In this document: positions 1 to 10,160 of the stretch, in pieces
How positions within the stretch are numbered: position 1 is the stretch's first letter
Layout: each line of letters starts with the position of its first letter
DNA from: Pseudoalteromonas gelatinilytica
GTDB lineage: Bacteria; Pseudomonadota; Gammaproteobacteria; Enterobacterales; Alteromonadaceae
Direction of reading: 5' to 3'
NCBI RefSeq assembly: GCF_001641615.1
Contig: NZ_LRRU01000018.1
Location: 62,001 to 126,000 of the forward strand
Length of the DNA stretch: 64,000 nt
Translations under genes and position numbers: made by a program
The notes under the pieces: generated by a model
The model's database searches: none
The model's input: the letters and a program-made list of their open reading frames with translations, nothing else
Told to the model about the DNA's origin: nothing

Positions 1-66
1 TTAGAAAGCGGTGAATGGCCTGCAAACTTTAAAGTGTTGCCAATGCCACCGGGCTCACCAATTTAA
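1..66 (+). CDS. 3' end of an unidentified protein (partial)
   Basis: An open frame enters from the left edge and ends in TAA at 64-66, giving a 21-residue tail (..NFKVLPMPPGSPI). A strong hairpin terminator follows 17 bases later, which supports a real gene end. The tail is too short to assign to a family and I do not recognise it. Confidence 0.6.
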   Translation, partial: LESGEWPANFKVLPMPPGSPI

Positions 67-83
67 TCCACCTTTCTTTTAAG

Positions 84-107
84 ACGCCTAGCATAGCTAG
101 GCGTTTT
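84..107 (+). terminator. Rho-independent terminator
   Basis: A perfect 9-bp stem (ACGCCTAGC at 84-92, GCTAGGCGT at 96-104) with a 3-base loop is followed by a short T run. It ends the partial gene at the left edge and separates it from the yggN-like gene. Confidence 0.75.
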
Positions 108-171
108 ACTTGCATAAAATTGGATATTTGCTAATCTAGCGGCCTTCCTTTTTTGTCTTTTTGAGGTGTAT

Positions 172-954
172 ATGGCGTTCTTTTCTCGCTCGTTGTTAGC
201 AGCGGCCATTACATTCTCTAGCTTTTCCAGCTACGCAACCCTAGAAAAAAAACAATGCGATGTAGAGCTAAGCCATGGCTTGATCATCACTGATGATGTC
301 ATTCGTATTGTTGATAAAGGTCAAACTCGCGTACAGATCAACAACGATAACCAATTGTTTATACGAGGTTATTGGGTTGATTTAAGCCCTGAAGAAAGCA
401 AAGTTGTGGAGCAGTTCAGTCGAGGCATTAGGCAAACCGTCCCTGAACTTGTTGACCTGGCGACCGATGGTGTAAACCTTGGTTTAAGTGCCATCGAGCA
501 AGTTGTTGAGGGTATGTCAGACAAAGAGCCTGAAGTGCTAAAAACTCAGCTGCAATATGTTGAGCGTGCACTGATGGATAAATTTAAGCGTGGTGATGAC
601 TTTTTCTTTATTGCCCCGCAGTCGCTGTCGAAAATCGATGACTTTTTTACCAAAGAAATCAGCCAAAAAATTCACTCTGCAGTCCACGGTTCACTTGGCG
701 CTATTTTAGTTTCGCTAGGCGATGCTTTTAAATCGCGCGAAGGTAACATCGAAGACCGTATCAATGATATGGGGCAGCGTATGGATATCATCTCAAAAGA
801 AATTGATAAATCACTGCAAAAGAAAGCAGAGCAATTAGAGATGAAGGCCTCAGAGTACTGTGAGTGCTTGAACTCGTTAGATGTCACCGAATCACGATTA
901 CAACAAATGGTGCCGGGGATGGCCGATTTTGATTTGGTACAAATAAAGTCTTAA
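172..954 (+). CDS. YggN-like DUF2884 family periplasmic protein
   Basis: This is a 260-residue exported protein. The first ~22 residues form a signal peptide (FFSRSLLAAAITFSSFSSYA). The rest is mainly charged and helical, with CDVELSHGLIITDD near the mature N-terminus and a Cys-x-Cys (CEC) close to the C-terminus. The overall shape resembles the YggN/DUF2884 family, whose biochemical role is not established. The ATG at 172 is preferred over the in-frame GTG at 166, because the GAGG at 163-166 is well spaced for the ATG. The gene stands alone between two terminators. Confidence 0.7.
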   Translation: MAFFSRSLLAAAITFSSFSSYATLEKKQCDVELSHGLIITDDVIRIVDKGQTRVQINNDNQLFIRGYWVDLSPEESKVVEQFSRGIRQTVPELVDLATDGVNLGLSAIEQVVEGMSDKEPEVLKTQLQYVERALMDKFKRGDDFFFIAPQSLSKIDDFFTKEISQKIHSAVHGSLGAILVSLGDAFKSREGNIEDRINDMGQRMDIISKEIDKSLQKKAEQLEMKASEYCECLNSLDVTESRLQQMVPGMADFDLVQIKS

Positions 955-970
955 TACGAATTTAAAACGA

Positions 971-998
971 GAAAGCCCAGCAGTTGCTGGGCTTTTTC
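971..998. terminator. Bidirectional terminator
   Basis: The stem GCCCAGCA/TGCTGGGC (975-982, 985-992) is flanked by A and T runs. It lies between the convergent yggN-like gene and the chemoreceptor gene and can serve both strands. Confidence 0.8.
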
Positions 999-1015
999 GT
1001 TTTTACTTGTTTGAA

Positions 1016-2641
1016 TTAGCTAAACTTAGCGGTTTCAGTTTCTAAATCGCTAGTAAGGCCTTTGATCAAATCGGTTGCAGTATGAGCCTGATTAGATACA
1101 TTAGCCGTTTGTGAAGCCGTGTCGGAGATAGTTACGATGCGCTTGGCGGTGTCTTCACCAGCATCAAGCTGTTCTTTTGCAGCAATGGCTATTTGATGGC
1201 TCATTTGTGCAATTGCGCTGAGTGAGCTGGCAACCCGTTTTAGTTCTTCATTGGCTTTAGTCGACTTTTCAACGGTTTGTTCGCTGGTACTAATACTAAG
1301 CGAAACAGATGATTTGGCATCTTGGGTTGCAGCCTGCAGTTTGCCAATCATATTGCGGATTTCTTCAGTGCTGGTTTGTGTGCGCTGGGCAAGCCCGCGA
1401 ACTTCATCAGCGACTACAGCAAAGCCTCGTCCTTGCTCACCTGCACGGGCAGCTTCTATCGCCGCGTTAAGCGCAAGTAAGTTCGTTTGTTCGGCAATAC
1501 CTTGAATAACGGTAAGTACATTTGCGATGTTATTTACTTCATCATCAAGTACTTGAATGTTATTACCAGCGCTGTCAATTTGCTGCTCTAAAAGCGCGAT
1601 GGTATCAGCAGCCTCGCTGGTTAAGTGGCTAGCACTTTGACCTTGCTGCTCAGCTTCTTGCACTGAGTAAGCCGCTTGCTCAGCATGTTCTACAACGGTT
1701 TGTGCTGAGGCTGTTAACTCGGTGATAGCAGAAGCAACCATTTGTGTTTCTTCGTTTAGGCTACGAGTCAGTTTATCGAGCTCAACAGAGCGATATTCGT
1801 TATCGACACTTTGGTTTTTTAAGCTATCTGTAACACCTTTAATGCCGCCAACAACGCCACGTAAACCTTGCTGCATGTAATGCATGGCAGCAATAATGCT
1901 CTCAGGTGGAGCATCTTGGCGAATATGTGAGTTTAAGTTGCCGCGAGAGACGTTTTTAACAATACCAATTACTTCGTCAATTTCGCCGCCCAAGGCATTG
2001 GTGAGCGATGAGCCAAAGCGAGCAATGGCAAAAGTTAGCGCAATGGCTATAAGCATAGATAAGCCCAGCAACCACTTTGCAGTATTCCAATAACGTTCAT
2101 CAACTTCTTTGGCGCTAATGCCTGTACCAACATACCAGCCAAACAGCGGTGTTTTTTGCACGACAGAAGTTAGATCAACGGTTTCCCCATTACGCACCGA
2201 ATCCCAGTGATAGGTGATGATTTTATTGGTTGTGTTGCCTACTAGCTTTTCGACCATACGGCCGATGCTGTTGCCGCTGGCATCTTTAAAGTCGTTAAAG
2301 CTGGTGCCGTGCAGTTCAGGGTCGTGCGGCGTGGCGACAAAATCTAAGTTGTTGTCGACGACATACACATATTCTGAGTCGTGGTATTTATTTTCTCGAA
2401 GTACCTGAATAGCGAGTTTTTTTGCCTGTGCTTCTTCGAGTTGATTGTTTTTAACCATCAACTCAAATTGCTCAACAATATTAGTGGTGCTCTTCATGAG
2501 CTGGTTGATACGCGCGATGTTGTCGCTTTCGCTGGCATGGCGTAAAGATTGTAAGCCGAGTAACGCTATCGCAGATAACGCAATAAACATAGCAATAGCA
2601 AATAAGGTGATTTTTGTTTTTAAAGCTAATCCTGATAACAC
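1016..2641 (-). CDS. Methyl-accepting chemotaxis protein with Cache sensor domain
   Basis: A 541-residue transmembrane chemoreceptor. TM1 is at about 11-33 and a periplasmic single-Cache (sCache_2-type) domain spans about 40-185, with YVYVVDNN and [11 protein letters not shown] motifs. TM2 follows at about 188-208, HAMP at 209-265 and a cytoplasmic signalling helix to the C-terminus. The signalling tip carries [19 protein letters not shown] and the ADEVRGLA kinase-contact sequence. It should control CheA in response to a small ligand, and the family often binds organic acids, but the ligand cannot be read from sequence. The start is GTG at 2641, preceded by a strong AAGGAGG site. There is no C-terminal CheR-binding pentapeptide. 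It forms a monocistronic unit. Confidence 0.95.
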   Translation of the reverse strand: MLSGLALKTKITLFAIAMFIALSAIALLGLQSLRHASESDNIARINQLMKSTTNIVEQFELMVKNNQLEEAQAKKLAIQVLRENKYHDSEYVYVVDNNLDFVATPHDPELHGTSFNDFKDASGNSIGRMVEKLVGNTTNKIITYHWDSVRNGETVDLTSVVQKTPLFGWYVGTGISAKEVDERYWNTAKWLLGLSMLIAIALTFAIARFGSSLTNALGGEIDEVIGIVKNVSRGNLNSHIRQDAPPESIIAAMHYMQQGLRGVVGGIKGVTDSLKNQSVDNEYRSVELDKLTRSLNEETQMVASAITELTASAQTVVEHAEQAAYSVQEAEQQGQSASHLTSEAADTIALLEQQIDSAGNNIQVLDDEVNNIANVLTVIQGIAEQTNLLALNAAIEAARAGEQGRGFAVVADEVRGLAQRTQTSTEEIRNMIGKLQAATQDAKSSVSLSISTSEQTVEKSTKANEELKRVASSLSAIAQMSHQIAIAAKEQLDAGEDTAKRIVTISDTASQTANVSNQAHTATDLIKGLTSDLETETAKFS

Positions 2642-2744
2642 AGTCAGCCTCCTTTATTATTTCCCCTGTTAACTTCTACCACGTTTATCTGGTTTTATTA
2701 AGGAAAAATGACAGCGTTATCATGATTTTTACTCAAGTACCTAT

Positions 2745-3443
2745 TTAGAGCTTCAGTTCGGCTTCTGTTAGGGCACGATATTCACCGCTTGCAAGGTTTT
2801 CATCAAGGGTGATATCAGCTATTTTTTCACGATGTAATTCAACAACTTTATTACCTACAGCCGCAAGCATTCGCTTAACTTGATGGTATTTACCTTCGCA
2901 AATTGAAAGACGTAAGCTGTAGCTTGCAAGTTTTTCAACAATCGCAGGGCGAGTGAGCTCTTTTTCGTTGTGCAATTGCACCCCTTGCTCTAACGCTGCA
3001 ATCGCTTCATCATCAATAGTGTCTTGAATTTCAACTAAATATGTTTTGAATTTGTTGTGCTTTGGTGCTGTAATTTTATGTGACCAGTCGCCATCATTGG
3101 TGATGATCACTAACCCTGTGGTATCGATATCTAAGCGACCAGCAACATGAAAGTCGCTCATATTTGGTTCATCAAGTAAATCAAATACCGTTGGGTGAAG
3201 GTCATCTTTGTTGGCACATACATAGCCCGCAGGCTTATTAAGCATGTAGTAGCGCTTACCTAAAAATACCAGAGGCTCGCCTTGCCAGCGCACGTCGTCA
3301 TCTTGGTTGACAGAATAGTCAAATGAGGTGATCACCTCGCCATTAACGGTGGCGTATTTACGTTTGATACCTGCTTTGGTTTTACTGCGAGGTAACTCGG
3401 CAATATGGCTGATAAATTTATCTAAACGGCATGGAAATTTCAT
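2745..3443 (-). CDS. rsuA: 16S rRNA pseudouridine(516) synthase RsuA
   Basis: Converts U516 of 16S rRNA to pseudouridine during 30S maturation. An N-terminal S4-like RNA-binding domain (about 1-60, CRLDKFISHI) precedes the synthase domain with GRLDIDTTGL; the first Asp of that motif, about residue 105, is the catalytic one. The substrate-loop sequence GKYHQVKRML and the tail GEYRALTEAEL are typical of RsuA rather than RluB/E/F. At 232 residues it matches the family length. I chose the ATG at 3443; an in-frame GTG at 3452 would add three residues. It is divergent from zapE with a 58-base gap. Confidence 0.95.
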   Translation of the reverse strand: MKFPCRLDKFISHIAELPRSKTKAGIKRKYATVNGEVITSFDYSVNQDDDVRWQGEPLVFLGKRYYMLNKPAGYVCANKDDLHPTVFDLLDEPNMSDFHVAGRLDIDTTGLVIITNDGDWSHKITAPKHNKFKTYLVEIQDTIDDEAIAALEQGVQLHNEKELTRPAIVEKLASYSLRLSICEGKYHQVKRMLAAVGNKVVELHREKIADITLDENLASGEYRALTEAELKL

Positions 3444-3501
3444 TGGGATCACATTTTTAGTCGGCTACAATGGCGGCGAGTATAGCGGATACTAGTTACC
3501 T

Positions 3502-4608
3502 ATGACAGTACAGCAAGGACAAATATTACAGTATTACCAAGCGCAAATAGCCAAAGGTGATTTGCAAGAAGACCATGCCCAGCGCACAGCGATTAATGCT
3601 CTTGATAAACTAGCCACCGAACTGGCTGCACCAAGCCATTGGTGGCAAAGCGCAAAGCCAGTAAAAGGGGTTTATTTATATGGCCCTGTAGGGCGTGGTA
3701 AATCCATGTTAATGGACGTGTTTTTTAAGCTTGTTAATATTGACGCTAAGCAGCGTTTGCACTTTCACCATTTTATGAAGCAAGTGCATGAGCGCTTAAC
3801 TCAGCTGCAAGGGCAGAAAAACCCGCTGACGGTGATTGCTAAGGAGTGGGCAGAGCACATTCGCTTGATTTGTTTTGATGAGTTTTTTGTGTCTGATATT
3901 GGCGATGCCATGATCTTAGGTGGCTTGTTCAACGCCTTGTTTGAGCAGCAAGTAGTGTTGGTGGCGACCTCAAATTGCCAACCGGAGCAGTTGTATCGCA
4001 ATGGTTTACAGCGAGCACGATTTTTACCGACAATCGATTTATTAAATGAGCATTGCCATATTTTGAGTGTCGAAGGCGACAAAGATCATCGTTTTCGCTT
4101 TGGCAAACAAACCGAACACTACTTTATTGATAACAAAGAGGCGCTAACAGAGCGCTTTTTAAAGCAAGAGCAAGCGGTACAAAAACAAACAACGATAGAA
4201 GTTTGCCATCGCGAGCTTAGCTGTATCTTGCTCGCTCAAGACGCCATTATGTTTGATTTTATGGCGCTTTGCTCAGGACCTAGGAGCACCGCGGATTATA
4301 TTTATTTGGCTGAGCGTTTTCAGCGCGTTTATTTAGTCAACGTGCCGGTCATGGGGCGCGGAGCCACGGGCAAACAAATTGTGCATGGTATTGAAGATAG
4401 CTATCAGCGAGAAAAGCAGGATTTACAAGAACACTTTTTAGATGATGAAGCACGGCGCTTTATTGCTTTGGTTGATGAGTTTTATGATCGCAGCCGGTTG
4501 CTGGTGATTTCGGCTGAAATGGGTATTAGCGATTTATATCAAGGCCAAAAGCTGGCATTTGAGTATGCGCGTACCGAGTCTCGATTAGTTGAGATGCAAA
4601 ACTGGTAG
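3502..4608 (+). CDS. zapE: Cell division ATPase ZapE (AFG1-like)
   Basis: A P-loop AAA-type ATPase of 368 residues. In Escherichia coli ZapE associates with the Z ring and affects it under stress and low oxygen. Walker A is GPVGRGKS at 61-68, followed by MLMDVFF; Walker B is LICFDEFFVSD near residue 125; VATSNCQPEQLY is the sensor region. The C-terminal half keeps the family sequence PVMGRGATGKQI. In many gammaproteobacteria zapE lies beside rplM-rpsI, whereas here it is divergent from rsuA and alone in its unit, closed by a terminator. A second paralogue elsewhere in the genome cannot be excluded. Confidence 0.9.
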   Translation: MTVQQGQILQYYQAQIAKGDLQEDHAQRTAINALDKLATELAAPSHWWQSAKPVKGVYLYGPVGRGKSMLMDVFFKLVNIDAKQRLHFHHFMKQVHERLTQLQGQKNPLTVIAKEWAEHIRLICFDEFFVSDIGDAMILGGLFNALFEQQVVLVATSNCQPEQLYRNGLQRARFLPTIDLLNEHCHILSVEGDKDHRFRFGKQTEHYFIDNKEALTERFLKQEQAVQKQTTIEVCHRELSCILLAQDAIMFDFMALCSGPRSTADYIYLAERFQRVYLVNVPVMGRGATGKQIVHGIEDSYQREKQDLQEHFLDDEARRFIALVDEFYDRSRLLVISAEMGISDLYQGQKLAFEYARTESRLVEMQNW

Positions 4609-4622
4609 AATTCGAAAAGATA

Positions 4623-4650
4623 AAAGGCGCATTAAAAATGCGCCTTTGTT
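4623..4650 (+). terminator. Rho-independent terminator of zapE
   Basis: A 10-bp stem AAAGGCGCAT/ATGCGCCTTT (4623-4632, 4638-4647) with a 5-base loop. Its A-rich left arm could also stop the convergent TonB-dependent receptor transcript. Confidence 0.75.
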
Positions 4651-4680
4651 GTCAGCCTAGCTGGGGATCTTCATATGTGC

Positions 4681-7600
4681 TTAAAAGCTATATTGAGCAC
4701 CTACATACACGTAGCGACCTGCACCACCGCCGTATGCGCTATAGTAATTACCGCGTCCTGAAGGGTAGAAATCCCCTTTATTATCGAACACGTTATTTAC
4801 ACCACCGAATACGCGCAGTTGGCTCTGCTCACTCAGTGACATGGTGTAAGACGCTGAAATGCTGTGTTTTAAGAACGAGCCATAATCTTGGTAGGCAAGT
4901 TTCTCTGGATTACTGATACAGGTATCTTCACCAGCCTCACAGCGGGCATCATTTTCGGCAATATACTCTTGGTAATCCTCTTCAAGACTTTGGCTTGCAA
5001 TGAATGAGCCTAAGTAATTAGTGCGCCAGCGAATACGTAAGTTGTCGTTACGCCATGTTACTGACATTGAAGCTTTATCTTTGCTGCTACCGTAACCTGC
5101 GTAGTGGCTAGTCACTAAGCTGCCATCAAGCCCTTCATAGGTTTGTGAGTTTTCGATTACATGGTTGTAATCTAGTTTAAACGATAACTGACCTAGGTTA
5201 TCTAAATCGAGTTTGTACTGTGCAACTATATCGTAACCGCGAGCAGTTAGCTCATCGAGGTTATATTGACGTTGTAAGATTTTAATAATATTACCTTCGC
5301 TGTTGCGGGTAATGTCATTACAAAATACGTTGTCTTCGCCCCATGCAGCTTCAGAGTTGTAGCACTCACGCATGATGTTTTCATTACTGATCTGCGAAAT
5401 CGCATCAACAATGGCAATATCGTAGTAATCAACGGCAAGATTAAAGTTTTCTAAAAATGCTGGAGCGACGGTGATACCAAAGGTGTAAGTATCTGCGGTT
5501 TCCTCCTTTAGATTTTCGTTACCAGTCCCCGGTGAGTAGCTGTTGTTCTCATCGCTAAATTCAAAGTCTGGATCAGCAGCAAGTTGCGCAGCTAACGTCG
5601 GCTCTTTGCGGCAGTTATCGTGACCTGGTTTGGTTGATGTTGCCGTTAAACCGTCACAAATATCATCATAGCTGTCGTAATCGCCACGCGGTGGTGACAT
5701 AAGCTCTGTGATTGTTGGCGCACGTTGAGCTCGGGCGTAGTTTGCTCTAAATGCATAGCCTTCGACTGGCTCCCAAAATACGCCTAGCTTGTAGCTGGCA
5801 ACGGTATCCACATTATCCATGCTGTAATTTGCTAAACGTAATGAGGTTTCTGCGCTTAGGCTTTTTGCTAAAGGGGCATCTTTTAACAGCGGGATTGCAA
5901 GTTCTGCAAAGGCTTCATAGACTTCAACTTCACCATAAAAATTTGGTACATAGTTAAAGGTAATGCCGCCGCCTTTCATATCGTCGCTGGTTGAAAGGTC
6001 CTGACTATCTTTACGGTATTCACCACCAAATACAGCAGATACGGAGCCAGCTGGTAATTCAAATAAGTCACCTGTGATGTAGCCAACCACGCCATATTGT
6101 TTTATTTCAGTATCAATAATTGGGTTGGTGCGGATCCAAGCAGCCATTTCCTCGGTGACAGAGCCTTCACCAAATAGGTTAATTGGTACACAGCCCTCTG
6201 CGCGAGCTGCTTCATCAATACATTGAATGGTGCCATCTGCTAACTGTTCAGCTTGCAAAGCTTGATTAAGTTTTACGGTATTTAACTCATTGCTACGAAC
6301 TTGGTGCTGGGTGAAACGACCATAACTTGCTGATAGATCCCAGTCCCACTCGCCGTTAAATAGGGTGCCTTGAAGACCTGCCCAGCTACGAATCGTTTTA
6401 CGGGTATTATCTGTACTGATATTACCCACTTCACTGAAGCGGCGATCCCAATAAATGCGATTTTTATATGGGTTAGCATCAAGGATTTCTTGTGGCACAT
6501 ACGGGTTGTCGATTGGGATATAACCCGGTGCCACATCTGCAAGGGGCTCGCCAGTGGTAGGGTCGTAACGTGGTACATAGGCACCTTCGTATTCATCTTC
6601 AGGTGACTTATCGTTAAACGAACCGCTTTCACTGTATTGTACTTGTGCGTAGAACATTACATCGTCAGTTAAGTCGTAATCGATTTTCACTGCCGCTGAC
6701 ACGTTATCGCTTGGAACATCAAGCATCACGTATTGATTTGAATTCACACCGTAAATTTCTTCGTTGTCTTTCCAATCATCACGTAGAGTTTGACCGTCAT
6801 ACCAAAACTGAGTGTCGTTGTTACTATTTTCTAAGAACACACCGCCCGGAATACCGTCGCTCTTACTCACCCAATCAGCTTGTGTGATATCGCGCATACA
6901 CTGATAACCATCTTTAGTCAGCATTTGGTTACACATCTGCTCATCATCATAGCGATAAGCGTCTTCTACTTGCGCGCGTTTACGGTCGTAATAGCTCATA
7001 CCGAAATCACGGTCCCAGTTGGCACTGAAGTAAGCATAACCACGTTCGTCAGCAAACGAGCTGCCGTAGTTTAAATCAAGGGTAAACTCTTTACCGCCGC
7101 CATCGGTGGTTTCACCTGTGTTCGCTTTAAAATCAAAGCCTTCTTTTTTTGATTGGGTGATGATATTCACTACACCTGCTACAGCATCGGCACCATAGGT
7201 TGCAGATGCGCCACCACTGATTATTTCAACGCGCTCAACCATGCCGCTCGGAATGGTATTTAAACTTACATAGTTGCCGCTATAGCTATTAGAAACAACA
7301 CGACGACCATCAATCAGTGTGAGGGTACGGTTTGCGCCTAAATCTCGAAGTTGAACCGTCGATAAACCGGTCGCTGAAACACTTGATTGGCTGGTGGTAT
7401 TACCTATGCTCTCGCTAAGAGCAGGCATGTTATCAACCAAAATATCAGATAAGTTGGTTAAACCTGTATCGGCAATGGCTTCACGGTCCATTGTGACCAG
7501 CGGTGTCGGAATTGAAAAGCTATCGCGTTTAATACGTGAACCCGTTACAACGATTTTTTCCGGCTCTTCAGTTTGTTCATTGGCTGTTGGGGTGGTGTTG

Positions 7601-7701
7601 GCAGTGCGGGCAATCTCAGCCTCATTGGCAAATGCATGTTGGCTAAAACCACTGGCAACAGCAAGTGCAATAGCACAAGGTTTGGTTAGTAGATTTCTCA
7701 C
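4681..7701 (-). CDS. TonB-dependent outer-membrane receptor
   Basis: A 1006-residue receptor for energy-dependent uptake across the outer membrane. A signal peptide ends near FSQHAFA|NEAE. A TonB-box-like EKIVVTGSRIKRD (about 48-60) is followed by a plug domain with LRDLGANRTLTLIDGRR and the ATYGADAVAGVVNI motif. The long barrel ends in YVYVGAQYSF with a terminal Phe. Paired Cys residues in extracellular loops suggest disulfides. There is no N-terminal STN signalling extension, so a FecA-type sigma/anti-sigma relay is unlikely. The substrate is unknown; this subclass in marine Alteromonadales often takes up peptides or glycans. The start is GTG at 7701 with AGGA upstream. It diverges from the regulator gene at 8010. 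Confidence 0.93.
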   Translation of the reverse strand: MRNLLTKPCAIALAVASGFSQHAFANEAEIARTANTTPTANEQTEEPEKIVVTGSRIKRDSFSIPTPLVTMDREAIADTGLTNLSDILVDNMPALSESIGNTTSQSSVSATGLSTVQLRDLGANRTLTLIDGRRVVSNSYSGNYVSLNTIPSGMVERVEIISGGASATYGADAVAGVVNIITQSKKEGFDFKANTGETTDGGGKEFTLDLNYGSSFADERGYAYFSANWDRDFGMSYYDRKRAQVEDAYRYDDEQMCNQMLTKDGYQCMRDITQADWVSKSDGIPGGVFLENSNNDTQFWYDGQTLRDDWKDNEEIYGVNSNQYVMLDVPSDNVSAAVKIDYDLTDDVMFYAQVQYSESGSFNDKSPEDEYEGAYVPRYDPTTGEPLADVAPGYIPIDNPYVPQEILDANPYKNRIYWDRRFSEVGNISTDNTRKTIRSWAGLQGTLFNGEWDWDLSASYGRFTQHQVRSNELNTVKLNQALQAEQLADGTIQCIDEAARAEGCVPINLFGEGSVTEEMAAWIRTNPIIDTEIKQYGVVGYITGDLFELPAGSVSAVFGGEYRKDSQDLSTSDDMKGGGITFNYVPNFYGEVEVYEAFAELAIPLLKDAPLAKSLSAETSLRLANYSMDNVDTVASYKLGVFWEPVEGYAFRANYARAQRAPTITELMSPPRGDYDSYDDICDGLTATSTKPGHDNCRKEPTLAAQLAADPDFEFSDENNSYSPGTGNENLKEETADTYTFGITVAPAFLENFNLAVDYYDIAIVDAISQISNENIMRECYNSEAAWGEDNVFCNDITRNSEGNIIKILQRQYNLDELTARGYDIVAQYKLDLDNLGQLSFKLDYNHVIENSQTYEGLDGSLVTSHYAGYGSSKDKASMSVTWRNDNLRIRWRTNYLGSFIASQSLEEDYQEYIAENDARCEAGEDTCISNPEKLAYQDYGSFLKHSISASYTMSLSEQSQLRVFGGVNNVFDNKGDFYPSGRGNYYSAYGGGAGRYVYVGAQYSF

Positions 7702-8009
7702 AGGCGTTCCTAGTTGTTTTATTTTTAGTTTTTGGAACCAGAGTGATGCTCTTTTAAGGGCAGTTAAAATATACAGTGAGCAGCACTCTGGTTGGTCGGT
7801 ATTGACGTGAAAATATTTATAGAAATGTGAACTTAACTACAATATTAGGTGGCTCGTTTATGTCTCTATTTTACATCTATTGAATATCTATTCTTTATAA
7901 ATCAGTTGTTTGCATGGTTGGTGTTGTTAACTGTTTTGCAACGTTAAAGCTGGTGAAAGGGCCATTTTTAAGATAAATTGTTAGGGCTTTATACTGCTGT
8001 ACTTCTAAA
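7702..8009. other. Divergent intergenic region between receptor and regulator
   Basis: This 308-base AT-rich stretch separates two divergently transcribed genes and must hold both promoters. I see no convincing pair of -35/-10 boxes, no clear palindromic operator and no small ORF with a ribosome binding site. A binding site for the adjacent CadC-like regulator would be expected here, but I cannot identify it. Confidence 0.5.
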
Positions 8010-10160
8010 ATGGGGTTTTATTTAGAGTTAATGGAAACATTTAATCGCGCTTATCAGCTGGGCTCATGCATTGTTAACCCGCTCGAAAATAAACTGATCT
8101 GTAATGGCAGTGAACAGCTTTTGCAGCCTAAGTTTATTGAGCTGTTAGCTTGCTTAGTGGCGCGATACCCCGAACCAATCACCCGTGAAGAGCTCATCAA
8201 TCATGTATGGGAAGGCAATTTTTACGTGGGTGAAAAAGCCCTAACAAATGCAATTTGGCATTTACGAAAAGCATTCAAAGAACTCGATCCAGAACAAACT
8301 TACATAGAGACATTACGTAAAACGGGTTATCGCGTTTTGTTAAAGCCCGAGCCAATAGACGCAGCGGATAAAGAAAACCCTATAGGCTTTAGTGTAACAG
8401 GGGCGCAAATTCGCCAGCTGTTTGTGGCTTTGTGTGTCATTAGCTTGGTGGTGATGTATTGGTTGTTCTCTTCGCCTGCTAAGCAAACAAATACAAGCTT
8501 TGTGCTACCGCTTAATAGCATCGAAAGCGTGACGGCAAGCCCCGGTCGTGAGATTTATCCTTCAATTTCTAATGACCAACACTATTTGGTGTATTCATGG
8601 CGACAGCTTGGTAAACAAAATAATCTATATTTACGGGATTTACATTTTCCTGAGCACCCAGCAAAGCAATTAACAGACTCACCGTTTACCGAAGGACGCT
8701 CAGTGTTTAGCCCCGATGCCAATACTTTGTACTATTACCGCACGGCCTCTGATGTTTGTGAAATTGTAAAACTGTCTTTGATAAACGCCACTAGTGTCGT
8801 GCTAGGGCAGTGCAGTAATAACTATGCGCCTGATCTTGATATCAGTAGTGATGGTAAAACCTTAGCCTACATTGCTGATCACACTAGCGAGTCTGGTGAC
8901 TATGTCACTCGTATCAAACTGCTTGATTTACAGGCAAAACAAACAAAAGAAACCGTTATTCCTTGTAATGATGATTGCGGCACTGTATATGAGTCTGTGT
9001 CGTTTTCGCCTGATGCACAGCGAGTTGTGGTTACACGTAATGTTAAAAACAATCAAAAAGCGCTGTTTTTAATTGATGTAAAAACAGGACAAAGCCAACG
9101 CTTAACTCATGACTTTGTTGATATTCATGGTGTGGATTGGCATCCATCTAAGGAGCAACTGGCGTTTAGTGCTGTTGAGGGTGGTAAACGTTATGGTTAT
9201 TTCTACGATATTAATAATCAGACCCTAATCAACACGCAAATTGCTGGCATGAGCTCACCTAATTACAGTAGCGATGGCAGTGTTTATTATCATCAGTGGG
9301 ATTTAGATAAGGTGATCACGCGGCTGAAAATCGACGAACAAGTGGCCAATTCGCCGTTTTCTATGTTGTCGACCAATTTTAGCTCGCTATTCCCTGAATA
9401 TAATCAGCAGCAAAATAAACTGCTGTATGTGTCGAATGAATCGGGCAGTTCACAGCTTTGGATTGTTAACCCCGATAGCAGCTCGCGAAAGCAGCTTACT
9501 GACTTTGCTCATAACACCGGGGAAATTCGTGATCCAACTTGGTCAGCCGATGGACGCTATATTTTGTTTTCATTGTATGACAATGGCAGCACCCGCTTAT
9601 ATTTTTATGATTTCAAAGTAGAGCAAAGCCAACAAATCAAACTGCCATTTAGTCATGCAGTTAAACCCAAATTTAGCGCGGATAGCCAGCATATTTTGGT
9701 GTCTGATGGAGACTATCTTTACCGTTATGACTTAACAGGTAAAAGCCTCGGCAAAGCAATTGAGGTGCCAGCGCAGTATGGCGTAGAAACACAAACGGGC
9801 GATTTTTTATTTACTAATTCCCGCCATGCTATTTGGATTAAACATCATGATACGGGTGTTGAAGAAATGCTGGTGAATGATATTAAATTAGCGCGCAGTT
9901 ATGCCTGGTTGCTGGTGGCAAAGAACGCGTACCATGAGGGGCGTATTTATTATTATAAAGAGCGCCTAGGTGATTACCGGATTAGCTACTACGACTTAGC
10001 AAGTAAGCAGCATCATGATTTAATTGCCTTACCTGAGCGAGCTTATAGTCGCTCATCGGGTCTGACCTACATACCCAATGAGCGTTGGCTAGTTTACACT
10101 GCGTACTTATCGCCTGAGATAGAAATCAAGCGCTTACCGGCAGCCTATTTGCCAAAGTAA
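8010..10160 (+). CDS. Membrane-bound CadC-like regulator with TolB-like beta-propeller
   Basis: A 716-residue one-component regulator. Residues about 10-110 form an OmpR/PhoB-type winged helix (ITREELINHVWEG, then TNAIWHLRKAFKE and IETLRKTGYRV). A single membrane helix lies at about 128-150. The rest is a presumed periplasmic region built of TolB/PD40-type repeats (YPSISNDQHYLVYSWR, FSPDAQRVVV, WSADGRYILFS). The layout suggests direct coupling of an envelope signal to DNA binding, as in CadC/ToxR proteins. Divergence from the TonB-dependent receptor suggests it controls that gene (inference). ATG at 8010 or 8031 is possible; neither has a strong ribosome binding site. The stop codon directly abuts that of the convergent gene at 10161. 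Confidence 0.85.
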   Translation: MGFYLELMETFNRAYQLGSCIVNPLENKLICNGSEQLLQPKFIELLACLVARYPEPITREELINHVWEGNFYVGEKALTNAIWHLRKAFKELDPEQTYIETLRKTGYRVLLKPEPIDAADKENPIGFSVTGAQIRQLFVALCVISLVVMYWLFSSPAKQTNTSFVLPLNSIESVTASPGREIYPSISNDQHYLVYSWRQLGKQNNLYLRDLHFPEHPAKQLTDSPFTEGRSVFSPDANTLYYYRTASDVCEIVKLSLINATSVVLGQCSNNYAPDLDISSDGKTLAYIADHTSESGDYVTRIKLLDLQAKQTKETVIPCNDDCGTVYESVSFSPDAQRVVVTRNVKNNQKALFLIDVKTGQSQRLTHDFVDIHGVDWHPSKEQLAFSAVEGGKRYGYFYDINNQTLINTQIAGMSSPNYSSDGSVYYHQWDLDKVITRLKIDEQVANSPFSMLSTNFSSLFPEYNQQQNKLLYVSNESGSSQLWIVNPDSSSRKQLTDFAHNTGEIRDPTWSADGRYILFSLYDNGSTRLYFYDFKVEQSQQIKLPFSHAVKPKFSADSQHILVSDGDYLYRYDLTGKSLGKAIEVPAQYGVETQTGDFLFTNSRHAIWIKHHDTGVEEMLVNDIKLARSYAWLLVAKNAYHEGRIYYYKERLGDYRISYYDLASKQHHDLIALPERAYSRSSGLTYIPNERWLVYTAYLSPEIEIKRLPAAYLPK

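Noticed and set aside
4638-7810. Several plus-strand ORFs inside the TonB-dependent receptor gene
   Set aside because: They are shadows of the receptor coding frame, have no family resemblance and no ribosome binding sites.
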